NCBI GenBank assembly: GCA_902526075.1
Contig: CABZJM010000002.1
Coordinates: 1 to 64,000 of the forward strand
Direction: 5' to 3'
Length of the DNA: 64,000 nucleotides
Origin: an uncultured Bacteroidota bacterium
GTDB taxonomy: Bacteria; Bacteroidota; Bacteroidia; Flavobacteriales; Flavobacteriaceae
A program made the translations under genes and the position numbers. How positions within the stretch are numbered: position 1 is the first letter of the stretch; each line of letters opens with the position of its first letter. Shown in pieces: positions 41,578 to 50,943 of this stretch. The notes beneath the pieces were generated by a model. That model saw only the letters and a program-made list of their open reading frames with translations. It was not told where the DNA came from and made no database searches.

Positions 41578-41637
41578 TTACCTAATGTATTTATCCTTAA
41601 AGGAAGTAAAATTAACCATAAAATGTAATTATTTGAT

Positions 41638-41645
41638 TAACTTTG
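41638..41645 (+). promoter_or_regulatory. -7 element upstream of purB
   Basis: TAACTTTG, 21 nt before the purB ATG, fits TAnnTTTG. No convincing -33 element. Confidence 0.5.
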
Positions 41646-41666
41646 CAAATCTTTAACATTTGATTG

Positions 41667-43013
41667 ATGAACAATAGTAGACTAAATGCAATTTCTCCAA
41701 TTGATGGAAGATATTCTTCAAAAACATCAGAGCTAAATAAATTTTTCTCTGAGAAAGCTTTGATGAAATATAGACTAGTGGTTGAAATTGAATATTTTAT
41801 CAGTTTATGTGAATTTGATATTCCCGAACTAAAAAACTTTGACCAGTCAAAGTTTGAATTACTAAGAAAAATATACCTTGATTTTTCTAACGATGATGCA
41901 TCAATCATTAAAAAAATTGAAAAAACAACAAATCACGATGTAAAGGCAATTGAATATTTCCTTAAAGAAAAATTTGAAGATTTAAGTCTGTCAAAATATA
42001 ATGAATATATACATTTTGGGCTAACATCACAAGACATTAATAACACCGCCATCCCTCTGAGTCTTAAAGAAATGTTTGAGGAGGTATATTATAATTCAAT
42101 CGAATTAATTTTATCATCGTTAGAACAGATTTCAAACGAATGGAAAGATATTTCTATGATTGCAAGAACTCATGGACAGCCAGCATCTCCAACGAAACTT
42201 GGAAAAGAAATAAAAGTTTTTATAACCCGAATTAATGAGCAATTAAAACTTTTAAGAGCTATTCCAATTGCAGCTAAATTTGGTGGTGCTTCAGGAAATT
42301 TCAACGCCCATCATGTTGCGTACAAGAATCATAATTGGCTTCAATTTTCAAAGAACTTGATTGAAAATAAATTTGGATTGAAACATTCATATCCAACAAC
42401 ACAAATTGAGCATTATGACCATTTAGCTGCAATATTTGATAATTTAAAAAGGATTAATACAATATTAATTGACTTCAGCAGAGATATATGGCTCTACATT
42501 TCTATGGATTATTTTAAGCAAAAAATTAAAAAAGGTGAAATTGGCAGTTCAGCAATGCCACATAAAGTAAATCCTATTGATTTTGAAAATAGCGAAGGTA
42601 ATTTAGGATATGCCAACAGCATTTTTCAACATCTTTCTGAAAAACTACCTATTTCAAGACTTCAGAGAGATTTAACTGACAGTACTGTTTTAAGAAATGT
42701 AGGTGTTCCAATCTCACATACCCTAATTGCATTTAAATCAACAATTAAGGGAATTAATAAACTAATTGTCAATGAATCGAAAATCAAAGAAGACCTTAAT
42801 AATAATTGGGCAGTTGTAGCTGAAGCAATACAGACAATTCTTAGGAGGATTAATTACCCAAAGCCATACGAGGCATTAAAAGAATTAACCCGAACAAATT
42901 CAAAAATCGATAAAAACAGTATCAAAAAATTCATTAATTCTCTGGATATTTCAGAGGAGATAAAATCAGAGTTAAAAAATATAACACCAGAAAATTTTAC
43001 AGGAATTCACTAA
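41667..43013 (+). CDS. purB: Adenylosuccinate lyase
   Basis: Cleaves SAICAR and adenylosuccinate to release fumarate, acting twice in purine synthesis. 448 residues from ATG 41667; a TTG codon directly before is the alternative. Features: NAISPIDGRYSSKTSEL (6-22), IHFGLTSQDINNTA, ARTHGQPASPTKLGKEIKVF (His general acid region) and the fumarase signature GSSAMPHKVNPIDFENSEGN (about 290-309, catalytic Ser). It is the long, E. coli-like type of PurB. Followed after 8 nt by the S41 peptidase gene. Confidence 0.96.
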   Translation: MNNSRLNAISPIDGRYSSKTSELNKFFSEKALMKYRLVVEIEYFISLCEFDIPELKNFDQSKFELLRKIYLDFSNDDASIIKKIEKTTNHDVKAIEYFLKEKFEDLSLSKYNEYIHFGLTSQDINNTAIPLSLKEMFEEVYYNSIELILSSLEQISNEWKDISMIARTHGQPASPTKLGKEIKVFITRINEQLKLLRAIPIAAKFGGASGNFNAHHVAYKNHNWLQFSKNLIENKFGLKHSYPTTQIEHYDHLAAIFDNLKRINTILIDFSRDIWLYISMDYFKQKIKKGEIGSSAMPHKVNPIDFENSEGNLGYANSIFQHLSEKLPISRLQRDLTDSTVLRNVGVPISHTLIAFKSTIKGINKLIVNESKIKEDLNNNWAVVAEAIQTILRRINYPKPYEALKELTRTNSKIDKNSIKKFINSLDISEEIKSELKNITPENFTGIH

Positions 43014-43021
43014 ATTTAATT

Positions 43022-44467
43022 ATGGATTCTAGATGCTTCTTATTATATCTATTTCTTTTTTCATTGTTATTTACTAGTTGCTTTGAAGATAATGATGACA
43101 ATGGTGCATCAGCAAGTGAAATAAATGATTTTGTATGGAAGGGTATGAATGCTGCATATTTGTACAAACAGGAAATTTCTGATTTAGATAATGAGAGATT
43201 TAATGATTCTGATGAATACGCCAGCTATTTAAATAATTATAGTTCCCCTGAAGATTTATTTGAATCTCTTATTTATGAAAGAGATAATATTGATAAATTC
43301 AGTTTAATTATAGATAACTATATTGAATTAGAGCAATATTTAAGTGGTGTAAGTCTGTCTAATGGTCTAAATTATGGACTTGTTTATTTACCAAATTCAA
43401 ATAATGAAATTTTTGGTTATGTCAGATATGTAAACAATGGATCAGCAGCAGATTTAGCCAATATAAATAGAGGCGATATCTTTCGAAGTATTGATGGTGT
43501 AACTCTCACGGTTGATAATTATAGTGATTTATTATCACAAGAAATATATACAGTTAATTTTGCCAATTATTTGGATAATGACACAGAGGATATTAATGAT
43601 GATACAATAGAGTTGAACGGTATTAATATTGAATTACAAAAAGCTCCCTTAGTTAAAAACCCTGTACATCATTATTCTACTCTGGATTATTCTAATGGAA
43701 AAATTGGTTACCTAATGTATAATCAATTTGTTTCAAATTATGATGATTATTTGAAGACAATTTTTTCTGAATTTAAATCGAACTCTATTGACGAATTAAT
43801 ATTAGATCTTAGATATAATCCAGGGGGTAGTATAAATTCTGCAATAGTATTGGCAAGTCTTATTACTGGACAATTTGAAAATGAAATTTTTAATACTGAA
43901 CAATGGAATAATGATATTCAAAATTATTGGATTAATAATAATCCTGAGTATCTTATAAACAGATTTACAACTTTTCAAAGTAGCTTGAACTTAAGTAAGG
44001 TTTTTATTCTTACAACAAGATCTTCCGCATCTGCAAGTGAATTAATTATTAATTGTCTTAAACCTTACATAAATGTTGTACAAATAGGAACTACAACATA
44101 TGGTAAATATCAAGCTTCTGTTACTTTGTATGACTCAGAAAATTTTTCAAATCAAGATGTAAATCGTTCTCATAGTTATGCTCTACAACCACTTGTTTTA
44201 AAAACCTTAAACGCAAATGGTGTAACTGATTATTACAATGGAATTAACCCAGATTATGAATATGAAGAGAGGGCTTTTGATATGGGGCAGGTTGGAGATT
44301 TAAATGAACCTATGCTTAATTTTACATTAGACATTATAGACTCTAGAATTTCTTTAGATTTAAAAACAGAATTATTTGAATACATTGATGATAATCTTAA
44401 ATTTGATTTTCTGGAACGAGAAATGTACATTGATAATAAAGAGATGGTAAAATTTTATGAAAAATAA
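43022..44467 (+). CDS. S41-family peptidase lipoprotein
   Basis: A 481-residue lipoprotein (lipobox FTSC, Cys about 20) followed by acidic residues. An N-terminal helical region leads to a PDZ-like part (about 110-180, FGYVRYVNNGSAADLANINR). The tail-specific-protease core follows: LDLRYNPGGSINSAIVLASL, TTRSSASASELIINCL with the catalytic Ser, and IGTTTYGKYQAS with the catalytic Lys. This is the Ser/Lys dyad of C-terminal processing peptidases. It probably faces the periplasm. Its 3' end overlaps the next gene by 11 nt. Confidence 0.9.
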   Translation: MDSRCFLLYLFLFSLLFTSCFEDNDDNGASASEINDFVWKGMNAAYLYKQEISDLDNERFNDSDEYASYLNNYSSPEDLFESLIYERDNIDKFSLIIDNYIELEQYLSGVSLSNGLNYGLVYLPNSNNEIFGYVRYVNNGSAADLANINRGDIFRSIDGVTLTVDNYSDLLSQEIYTVNFANYLDNDTEDINDDTIELNGINIELQKAPLVKNPVHHYSTLDYSNGKIGYLMYNQFVSNYDDYLKTIFSEFKSNSIDELILDLRYNPGGSINSAIVLASLITGQFENEIFNTEQWNNDIQNYWINNNPEYLINRFTTFQSSLNLSKVFILTTRSSASASELIINCLKPYINVVQIGTTTYGKYQASVTLYDSENFSNQDVNRSHSYALQPLVLKTLNANGVTDYYNGINPDYEYEERAFDMGQVGDLNEPMLNFTLDIIDSRISLDLKTELFEYIDDNLKFDFLEREMYIDNKEMVKFYEK

Positions 44468-44954
44468 ATTTGATATAATTCAAAAAATTGTCCTCTTAAT
44501 CATAATTTTTGGGGTTATTTGTCGTATAATACCTCATCCGCCAAATTTTTCACCTGTTACTACAATTGCATTATTTGGTGGGCTGAATTTTACTGATAAA
44601 AGAATTGCTTTTTCAATTCCTCTAATTGTTTTATTTCTGTCTGACTTAATACTTGGTATTTCTATTATAAATTTATTTGTTTACACTGGTTTTTCAATAA
44701 TAGTTTTTTTGGGAACAAAGATTAAATCAATCAAATTTGGAAATATAATTTTAAGTAGTTTTATTTTCTTTTTAATATCAAATTTTGGTGTATGGATAAT
44801 TGGTTATCCAAAAAATATAGAAGGGTTAATTCTATGTTATACAATGGCGATACCATTTTTTGGTTATTCAATTGCAGGAGATTTGTTTTTTGGGTATTTA
44901 TTTAAATTCTCATTTGGTAAAATTGCTTCAATTTTACCGAGTAAAATAAACTAA
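44457..44954 (+). CDS. DUF6580 membrane protein
   Basis: A 165-residue inner-membrane protein with about five hydrophobic segments and the family-typical opening IPHPPNFSPVTTIALFGGLN. It somewhat resembles small-molecule ECF-type substrate-binding membrane proteins, but this is not established. It starts inside the S41 gene and ends with a 4-nt convergent overlap with rmuC. Confidence 0.85.
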   Translation: MKNKFDIIQKIVLLIIIFGVICRIIPHPPNFSPVTTIALFGGLNFTDKRIAFSIPLIVLFLSDLILGISIINLFVYTGFSIIVFLGTKIKSIKFGNIILSSFIFFLISNFGVWIIGYPKNIEGLILCYTMAIPFFGYSIAGDLFFGYLFKFSFGKIASILPSKIN

Positions 44955-46063
44955 TCATCTGATTGTGGTTTTTCAATTAGTTCTGAATTAATATCTAACT
45001 TAGAAGTTCCTGAAATCCTTATAATATCTTTATCAATTTTTTTAAATTCTTTAGTACTATCGTTATAATGATTTACAGCAGTTCCTAAGGTATTTCCTAA
45101 CTTATCGTGATATGTTTTATAAGCATTTAGGTGATTAGATAACTTTTCGACATTTTTTATTATGTCGTTAATAGAATCCTCCACTTTCATATTGTGCAAT
45201 GCTTTCACTGTTATCTGTAGCATTGGGAAAAGGCTCATTGGTGAAACTATCATTACTTTTTTTTCGTAAGCATAATTGACCAAATCTCTCTGATTAATTT
45301 TCAAGGAGCCCACCCTACTATTTAGTAAATCCTGGTATAATCCATCAGCAGGGATAAACATATAAGCATAATCTGTTGTTCTTTCGTTAGGTCTAATATA
45401 TTTTGCTGTTTCATCAATTCTATTCTTAATATCTGTTTTAAATTTTTTTTCTAGATCGACTAATTCTTCTTTGTTTTCTGACTCAATCATTTTATTATAA
45501 TTATCTAAAGAGAATTTCGCGTCAATAGGAATAATATATTCACCAACCCTTACTATTGCGTCAACTGTTTCTTTATTTGAAAATGTATGCTGCATTTTAA
45601 AAAGTTCTGGTGGTAATACATTTGCAAGTAGATTCTCCAATTGAATTTCACCTAAAACACCCCTTTGTTTCTGATTACCAAGAATTTTTTCCAAGGTTTT
45701 CATTTGATTTGCAAAACTTAGAACTTGTTCGTTCGTACCCTTAATTTTTTCAAGCTCAGTAGTAACATCTTTTATTACCTTATTAGACTCTTTAAACTGC
45801 TGAGTAATCGAATAAGTGGATGATTTCTGAAAATCATTAATTTGTTTGTTGATAATATTCAATTTTGCTTCTATCTCACCTCTACTCTCCTTTGAATTAC
45901 TACTAATTTCTTTTCTTATATCTTGAATTTGAGCATTTAGAGTATTGGAAAAATTCATTAAATCAGTGGATTCAATTAAACCAGCTGAGGAACCTGATTT
46001 GTAAATTAAATAAACAAGAACTATCGAAACAAAAATCAATAATATTAATATGATTAGATCCAT
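44951..46063 (-). CDS. rmuC: DNA recombination protein RmuC
   Basis: A 370-residue protein thought to limit DNA rearrangements. An N-terminal membrane helix (about 2-20) is followed by a long coiled coil (about 35-120) rich in Lys, Glu and Gln. The nuclease-like RmuC domain (about 135-325) has MQHTFSNKETVDAIVRVGEY, PIDAKFSLDNYNKMIESENK and YAYMFIPADGLYQDLL. Flanked by DUF6580 (convergent) and carB (50 nt upstream, same strand). Confidence 0.92.
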   Translation of the reverse strand: MDLIILILLIFVSIVLVYLIYKSGSSAGLIESTDLMNFSNTLNAQIQDIRKEISSNSKESRGEIEAKLNIINKQINDFQKSSTYSITQQFKESNKVIKDVTTELEKIKGTNEQVLSFANQMKTLEKILGNQKQRGVLGEIQLENLLANVLPPELFKMQHTFSNKETVDAIVRVGEYIIPIDAKFSLDNYNKMIESENKEELVDLEKKFKTDIKNRIDETAKYIRPNERTTDYAYMFIPADGLYQDLLNSRVGSLKINQRDLVNYAYEKKVMIVSPMSLFPMLQITVKALHNMKVEDSINDIIKNVEKLSNHLNAYKTYHDKLGNTLGTAVNHYNDSTKEFKKIDKDIIRISGTSKLDINSELIEKPQSDD

Positions 46064-46112
46064 CTAAAACAATTTACAATTAATTTACAGAATAATAAAA
46101 AAGAAGATTATT

Positions 46113-48965
46113 CTATTTACTTAAATACATTTTACGTCTAGAGTATAGCTCATAGAACCTATCATCCTGAAGATTGTCAATAAATAAAATGCTCTCACCA
46201 GTACTTTTCATTTCTGGCCCTAGTTTTTTATTTACATTAGGGAATTTATTAAAGGAGAATACTGGCTCTTTAATTGCATAACCTTTGTAAGTTGGTTTAA
46301 AATCAAAATCCTTTACTTTATTTTCACCTAGCATTACTTTAGTTGCATAATTTACATAAGGCTCTTTGTAAGCTTTTGAGATAAAAGGAACTGTTCTTGA
46401 GGCACGTGGATTGGCTTCAATTATATAAACCTTATCATTTACAATTGCAAACTGTACATTTATCAATCCTACAGTATTTAAGGCCTTAGCTATTTTTTTA
46501 GTATGATCTTCAATCTGTTGAATAACTAAATCTCCTAAATTAAAAGGAGGTAAACAAGCATTGCTATCACCAGAATGAATACCACAAGGTTCAATATGCT
46601 CCATTATTCCGATTATGTATACATCTTGACCGTCACAAATTGCATCAGCTTCGGCTTCAATTGCACCATCTAAATAATGATCTAATAAAAGTTTATTATC
46701 AGGAATTCTTCTTAACAGATTAACTACATGCTCTTCTAATTCTTCCTTGTTAATCACGATTTTCATTCCTTGGCCACCAAGAACATATGATGGTCTGACC
46801 AAAATAGGAAAATCTAATTTTTCGGCAACTGCAAGAGCTTCATCGGCAGTCGAAGCAGTATCAAACATTGGGTAAGGAATGTCATTTTCCTTTAATAAAG
46901 TTGAGAATGAACCTCTGTCTTCAGCTAAATCTAAAGATTTGAAATTAGTACCAATTATTTTAACCCCGTATCTCTCAAGCTTTTCAGCTAATTTTAATGC
47001 GGTTTGCCCTCCTAATTGCACAATCACCCCCTCTGGTTTTTCGTGTCTAATAATGTCGTAAATATGCTCCCAAAAAACTGGTTCAAAATATAACTTATCG
47101 GCTATGTCAAAATCGGTAGATACTGTTTCTGGGTTACAATTAATCATAATTGTTTCATAACCACTCTCGGAGCTTGCCAAAATTCCATGTACACAGCAAT
47201 AATCAAACTCAATCCCTTGACCAATTCTATTAGGCCCGGATCCAAGAACAATAATTTTCTTTTTATCGGTAACCAAACTTTCATTTTCTGAAAATTTTAC
47301 TCCATCTTTTGTTTCGATTTCGTTTTCAAAAGTTGAATAGTAATAAGGAGTAAAGGCTTTGAATTCAGCAGCACAAGTATCAACCAACTTGTAAACTCTT
47401 TTAATACTCATTTCATCTCTTTTTGAATATACTTGACTTTCCAAACATCCAAGTATATGGGCAATTTGTCTATCACCATAACCTTTTTGTTTTGCCTCTA
47501 ACAGTAAATCTCTGGGGATTGAATCAATCTTATATTTGGAAATTTCATTTCTCAGAATATGTAGTTCCTCGTATTGTTTTAGGAACCACATGTCAATTTT
47601 AGTAAGCTCATATATTCTGCTTAGTGGAATACCCATTTGAATTGCATCATAAATAACAAATACTCTGTCCCATGAGGCAATAGATAATTTAGAAATAACA
47701 GTCTCATAATCAGTTATTCCTTTACCGTCAGCACCAAGTCCATTTCTTTTGATTTCAAGAGATTGAGTTGCTTTGTGAAGAGCTTCCTGAAATGATCTAC
47801 CTATCCCCATAACCTCTCCAACTGCTTTCATTTGTAGCCCTAATCTTCTATCACTACCCTCAAACTTATCAAAATTCCATCTTGGAATTTTAACAATAAC
47901 ATAATCTAGTGTTGGCTCAAACAAAGCAGATGTAGATTTTGTAATTTGATTCTGTAATTCATCTAAATTATAACCAATTGCTAATTTTGCAGCAATTTTA
48001 GCTATAGGGTAACCCGTAGCCTTACTTGCCAAAGCTGAGGACCTGGAAACCCTAGGATTAATCTCAATCGCAATAATATCTTCCTTGTCATCGGGACTTA
48101 CAGCAAACTGTACATTACATCCGCCCGCAAAATCTCCAATACTCCTCATCATTTTGATCGCCATATCCCTCATTTTTTGATAAGTTGTGTCGCTCAGAGT
48201 CATAGCAGGTGCAACCGTTATGGAATCTCCAGTGTGTATTCCCATTGGATCCATATTTTCAATTGAGCAGATGATTACCACATTATCGTTGGCATCTCTA
48301 AGTAATTCTAGCTCATACTCTTTCCACCCAATTAGAGCTTTATCAATCATAACCTCATGTATGGGTGAAGTTTCTAATCCTCTTGTTAGCAATTCATCAA
48401 AATCTTTTTCTTCATATACAAAAGAAGCCCCGGTTCCACCTAATGTAAATGAGGCCCTAATGACAAGCGGAAACCCAAACTTTTGAGCAATTTCTTTTCC
48501 TTTTAGGTACGATGTAGCTGTAGCTTGTGGTGCCATGGGGATACCGATGTCTAACATTAGATTTCTGAACTGCTCTCTATCTTCTGTAATATTTATAGCA
48601 TTTATATTGACTCCAATTATTTTTACGTTAAAATCATCCCATATTCCTTTGTCATCAGCCTCAATACAGAGATTTAGTGCAGTTTGACCACCCATTGTTG
48701 GTAATACTGCGTCAATTTGAGGATGCTCCTTCAAAATTTTGACAATCGAGGAAGTATTTAAAGGAAGTAAATATATATGATCAGCCATCACAGGGTCTGT
48801 CATAATTGTTGCAGGGTTTGAGTTAATCAATATAGTCTCTATTCCATCCTCCTTTAGCGATCTTAAAGCTTGTGATCCTGAGTAATCAAACTCACACGCT
48901 TGACCGATAACAATTGGACCAGAGCCTATTATAAGCAGAGACTTCAGGTTAGTATCTTTCGGCAT
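46113..48965 (-). CDS. carB: Carbamoyl-phosphate synthase large chain (short form)
   Basis: Makes carbamoyl phosphate from bicarbonate, ammonia and two ATP for pyrimidines and arginine. Two ATP-grasp halves are visible: first IIGSGPIVIGQACEFDYSGS (12-31), then a repeat beginning VLGSGPNRIGQGIEFDYCC (about 575). ATP-site segments recur in both halves (VIRASFTLGGTGASFVYEE; LVRPSYVLGGQGMKIVI). The chain stops at 950 residues, so the C-terminal allosteric MGS-like domain of E. coli CarB (about 120 residues) is absent. This short form is common in Bacteroidota. The small subunit gene is not in the window. Confidence 0.96.
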   Translation of the reverse strand: MPKDTNLKSLLIIGSGPIVIGQACEFDYSGSQALRSLKEDGIETILINSNPATIMTDPVMADHIYLLPLNTSSIVKILKEHPQIDAVLPTMGGQTALNLCIEADDKGIWDDFNVKIIGVNINAINITEDREQFRNLMLDIGIPMAPQATATSYLKGKEIAQKFGFPLVIRASFTLGGTGASFVYEEKDFDELLTRGLETSPIHEVMIDKALIGWKEYELELLRDANDNVVIICSIENMDPMGIHTGDSITVAPAMTLSDTTYQKMRDMAIKMMRSIGDFAGGCNVQFAVSPDDKEDIIAIEINPRVSRSSALASKATGYPIAKIAAKLAIGYNLDELQNQITKSTSALFEPTLDYVIVKIPRWNFDKFEGSDRRLGLQMKAVGEVMGIGRSFQEALHKATQSLEIKRNGLGADGKGITDYETVISKLSIASWDRVFVIYDAIQMGIPLSRIYELTKIDMWFLKQYEELHILRNEISKYKIDSIPRDLLLEAKQKGYGDRQIAHILGCLESQVYSKRDEMSIKRVYKLVDTCAAEFKAFTPYYYSTFENEIETKDGVKFSENESLVTDKKKIIVLGSGPNRIGQGIEFDYCCVHGILASSESGYETIMINCNPETVSTDFDIADKLYFEPVFWEHIYDIIRHEKPEGVIVQLGGQTALKLAEKLERYGVKIIGTNFKSLDLAEDRGSFSTLLKENDIPYPMFDTASTADEALAVAEKLDFPILVRPSYVLGGQGMKIVINKEELEEHVVNLLRRIPDNKLLLDHYLDGAIEAEADAICDGQDVYIIGIMEHIEPCGIHSGDSNACLPPFNLGDLVIQQIEDHTKKIAKALNTVGLINVQFAIVNDKVYIIEANPRASRTVPFISKAYKEPYVNYATKVMLGENKVKDFDFKPTYKGYAIKEPVFSFNKFPNVNKKLGPEMKSTGESILFIDNLQDDRFYELYSRRKMYLSK

Positions 48966-49011
48966 TGAATTAAAGTTTTTTAAATGTACTAATCAAAAAA
49001 ATAAAAAAAAA

Positions 49012-49032
49012 GGTGTTACTATTAGTAACACC
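49012..49032 (-). terminator. Terminator of rpmH
   Basis: GGTGTTACT (49012-49020) and AGTAACACC (49024-49032), 9-bp stem over a 3-nt loop, followed on the minus transcript by a U run (plus-strand A run at 49002-49011). Confidence 0.87.
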
Positions 49033-49061
49033 ATATAATATATTAACAATTGTTAATCATT

Positions 49062-49220
49062 TTATTTCGGGCTATTTTCTGATGAAACTGAAAGCTTCTT
49101 TCTGCCCTTTGCTCTTCTTCTAGAAAGCACTTTTCTTCCAGCAGCGGTTGACATTCTTTCTCTGAAACCGTGCTTATTTTTTCTCTTACGTTTTGATGGC
49201 TGAAAAGTTCTTTTGCTCAT
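49062..49220 (-). CDS. rpmH: 50S ribosomal protein L34
   Basis: A 52-residue, very basic large-subunit protein. It shows the L34 signature [20 protein letters not shown] (3-22), followed by [20 protein letters not shown]. The C-terminal ten residues ([10 protein letters not shown]) are a short extension. It is bracketed by a complete promoter at 49257-49287 and its own terminator, so it is transcribed alone. Confidence 0.97.
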   Translation of the reverse strand: MSKRTFQPSKRKRKNKHGFRERMSTAAGRKVLSRRRAKGRKKLSVSSENSPK

Positions 49221-49256
49221 TTTTAATTATAATTATTTTAAAACTAAAACCGCGGG

Positions 49257-49287
49257 CAAATATACAAAGAGTTTTTAGTTAAACAAA
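49257..49287 (-). promoter_or_regulatory. Promoter of rpmH
   Basis: On the minus strand, TTTG (49287-49284), then exactly 19 nt, then TATATTTG (49264-49257). This is the cleanest of the Bacteroidota-type promoters here, giving a leader of about 30 nt. Confidence 0.85.
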
Positions 49288-49352
49288 TCAATTTATTTAA
49301 TAATTATCAATTTGTTTTTTATTAATTTTACCCGACTTAAATTATAAAAAAT

Positions 49353-49922
49353 ATGTTTAACAAATATATCAAAATAGTATTATCATTATTAGTTTTTGCT
49401 CTATCAATTCAGCAATTTACAGATGGTGCAGTAGGGTCTATTGGAAATGGAATTATGTTGATTTTATTGTCATTGGTTTTTGTTTTTTTATTTTTTAAAA
49501 ATGAATTTTTAATATTGGCATTTTTTCAATTAAGAAAGCAAAATCTAGATGGTGCTAATAGATGGTTGAACAGAATTAAAAATCCAAAATCAGCACTTAC
49601 GACAAAACAGCTGGGTTATTACAATTACCTAAAAGGGCTAATAATATCTCAAGAAAATATGAATCAAGCTGAAAAATATTTTCGTTCGGCAATATCATTG
49701 GGGTTGAATATGGATCATGATTTAGCAATGGCCAAATTAAATTTAGCCGGAATACTTTTTACTAAAAGAAGAAAAATTGAAGCTCAAAAACTGCTAAAAG
49801 AAGCTCAAGATCTGGATAAAAATGGAATGTTTAATGATCAAATAAAAATGATGAAAAATCAAATGAAAAAAACAAATATTCCTAATCAACATTTTGGAAG
49901 AAATAATATGAGAAGAAGGTAA
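49353..49922 (+). CDS. TPR-like membrane-anchored protein
   Basis: A 189-residue protein. Two N-terminal hydrophobic helices (about 5-22 and 30-50) precede two or so TPR-like repeats: LGYYNYLKGLIISQENMNQA, EKYFRSAISLGLNMDHDLAM and AKLNLAGILFTKRRKIEAQK. A Met/Gln/Lys-rich tail ends in RRR. It would face the cytosol as a protein-binding scaffold. Divergent from rpmH. Confidence 0.75.
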   Translation: MFNKYIKIVLSLLVFALSIQQFTDGAVGSIGNGIMLILLSLVFVFLFFKNEFLILAFFQLRKQNLDGANRWLNRIKNPKSALTTKQLGYYNYLKGLIISQENMNQAEKYFRSAISLGLNMDHDLAMAKLNLAGILFTKRRKIEAQKLLKEAQDLDKNGMFNDQIKMMKNQMKKTNIPNQHFGRNNMRRR

Positions 49923-49925
49923 GTT

Positions 49926-50591
49926 TTAACTTTCGATTAATAAAGGTAAATTTTCATTAAACCACTTTGCTTTAAGTATTATCATTTCATGTTTACCTCC
50001 CTTAATTTTTATACAATTTGAAATGTTTTCAATTGGAAAAACATTGTCTTTATCACCATGAATATGTATCAAATCTGGTCTATATTCTTCTTGTTTCCAG
50101 TTTAACAAACTTGAAACAGCCCATTCAAGGTAAATTTCATCTCTCTCAGTTAAATATCTTTCAGCAAGGTCAATTCTCTTATACAATTTATTTATGTTTA
50201 GTTTAAGTGAAAACTTGATGAAATTATCAAACATTCCAAACGGCAGAGCATTGTTAAGCTGATAATCTCTTGCAATTTTATAAAGAATAGGAAACTCTTT
50301 GTGACTTTTTACACTTGAAACAATAATCAACTTTTTAACATTTACAATTTTATCAAGCTCCTGAACAATAATTCCACCAAAAGAAACCCCTAATAAAATT
50401 GGATTATCGTGTTTAATTTTTTTAGACAATCTAAAACAATAAGCATTTAAACTTTCACGCTTTTTTGGCTGAATCCAATCAATTCTGTGTAATGAATATT
50501 TTTTACTGTCTAAATTTATATTTTCAAAAACCATGGAGCTAGCTGCTAAGCCCGGCATAAGGTAAATATGTGTTTTTACTTGTGTAATCAA
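49926..50591 (-). CDS. Alpha/beta-hydrolase fold protein
   Basis: A 221-residue cytosolic hydrolase-like protein. The opening strand IYLMPGLAASSMVFENI (about 9-25), the nucleophile elbow LLGVSFGGIIVQEL (about 60-73, Ser in GVSFGG) and a late His in IKGGKHEMI (about 203) form the expected triad, with an Asp in HIHGDKDNVFP. The start is TTG at 50591, because the next ATG would cut off the first strand. Substrate unknown. Confidence 0.8.
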   Translation of the reverse strand: MITQVKTHIYLMPGLAASSMVFENINLDSKKYSLHRIDWIQPKKRESLNAYCFRLSKKIKHDNPILLGVSFGGIIVQELDKIVNVKKLIIVSSVKSHKEFPILYKIARDYQLNNALPFGMFDNFIKFSLKLNINKLYKRIDLAERYLTERDEIYLEWAVSSLLNWKQEEYRPDLIHIHGDKDNVFPIENISNCIKIKGGKHEMIILKAKWFNENLPLLIES

Positions 50592-50658
50592 TTTGATAAT
50601 TAATGGTTTGGTATAAATTTATTATTTTTACACTAAACTTTTTGATAAAATTTTGTTA

Positions 50659-50943
50659 ATGGAAATAGTGGACAACAATTTTTTAAGACAATTTGAAACC
50701 AAAGTTGGTGGTGGATTAGCCATTATTGAATATTCTGTACAGGAAAGAAAGATTTTTTTAACCAAAATTTTTGTGCCTGAAATCAAATCTAAAGATGAGT
50801 TTTCAGAAAAATTCATTTCTGAAGTTTTAGAAATTATTAGTGATAAGAATATAAGTGTTGTTCCAACAGCTGCAATTATCACAAAGTTTATCAGAAAAAA
50901 CAGAAAGTACAAGTCTCTTCTACCAGTTGGAATTAGAATCTAA
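50659..50943 (+). CDS. Small acetyltransferase-like protein (Acetyltransf_CG fold)
   Basis: A 94-residue protein starting at ATG 50659. LRQFETKVGGGLAIIEYSVQ, RKIFLTKIFVPEIKSK and SVVPTAAIITKFIRKNRKYK match the order of the small GCN5-related family (E. coli YjdJ type). The acetyl-CoA loop GxGIG of that family is not visible; KSKDEFSEKF stands in its place. Function uncertain. The 3' end overlaps the convergent mtaB by 24 nt. Confidence 0.6.
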   Translation: MEIVDNNFLRQFETKVGGGLAIIEYSVQERKIFLTKIFVPEIKSKDEFSEKFISEVLEIISDKNISVVPTAAIITKFIRKNRKYKSLLPVGIRI

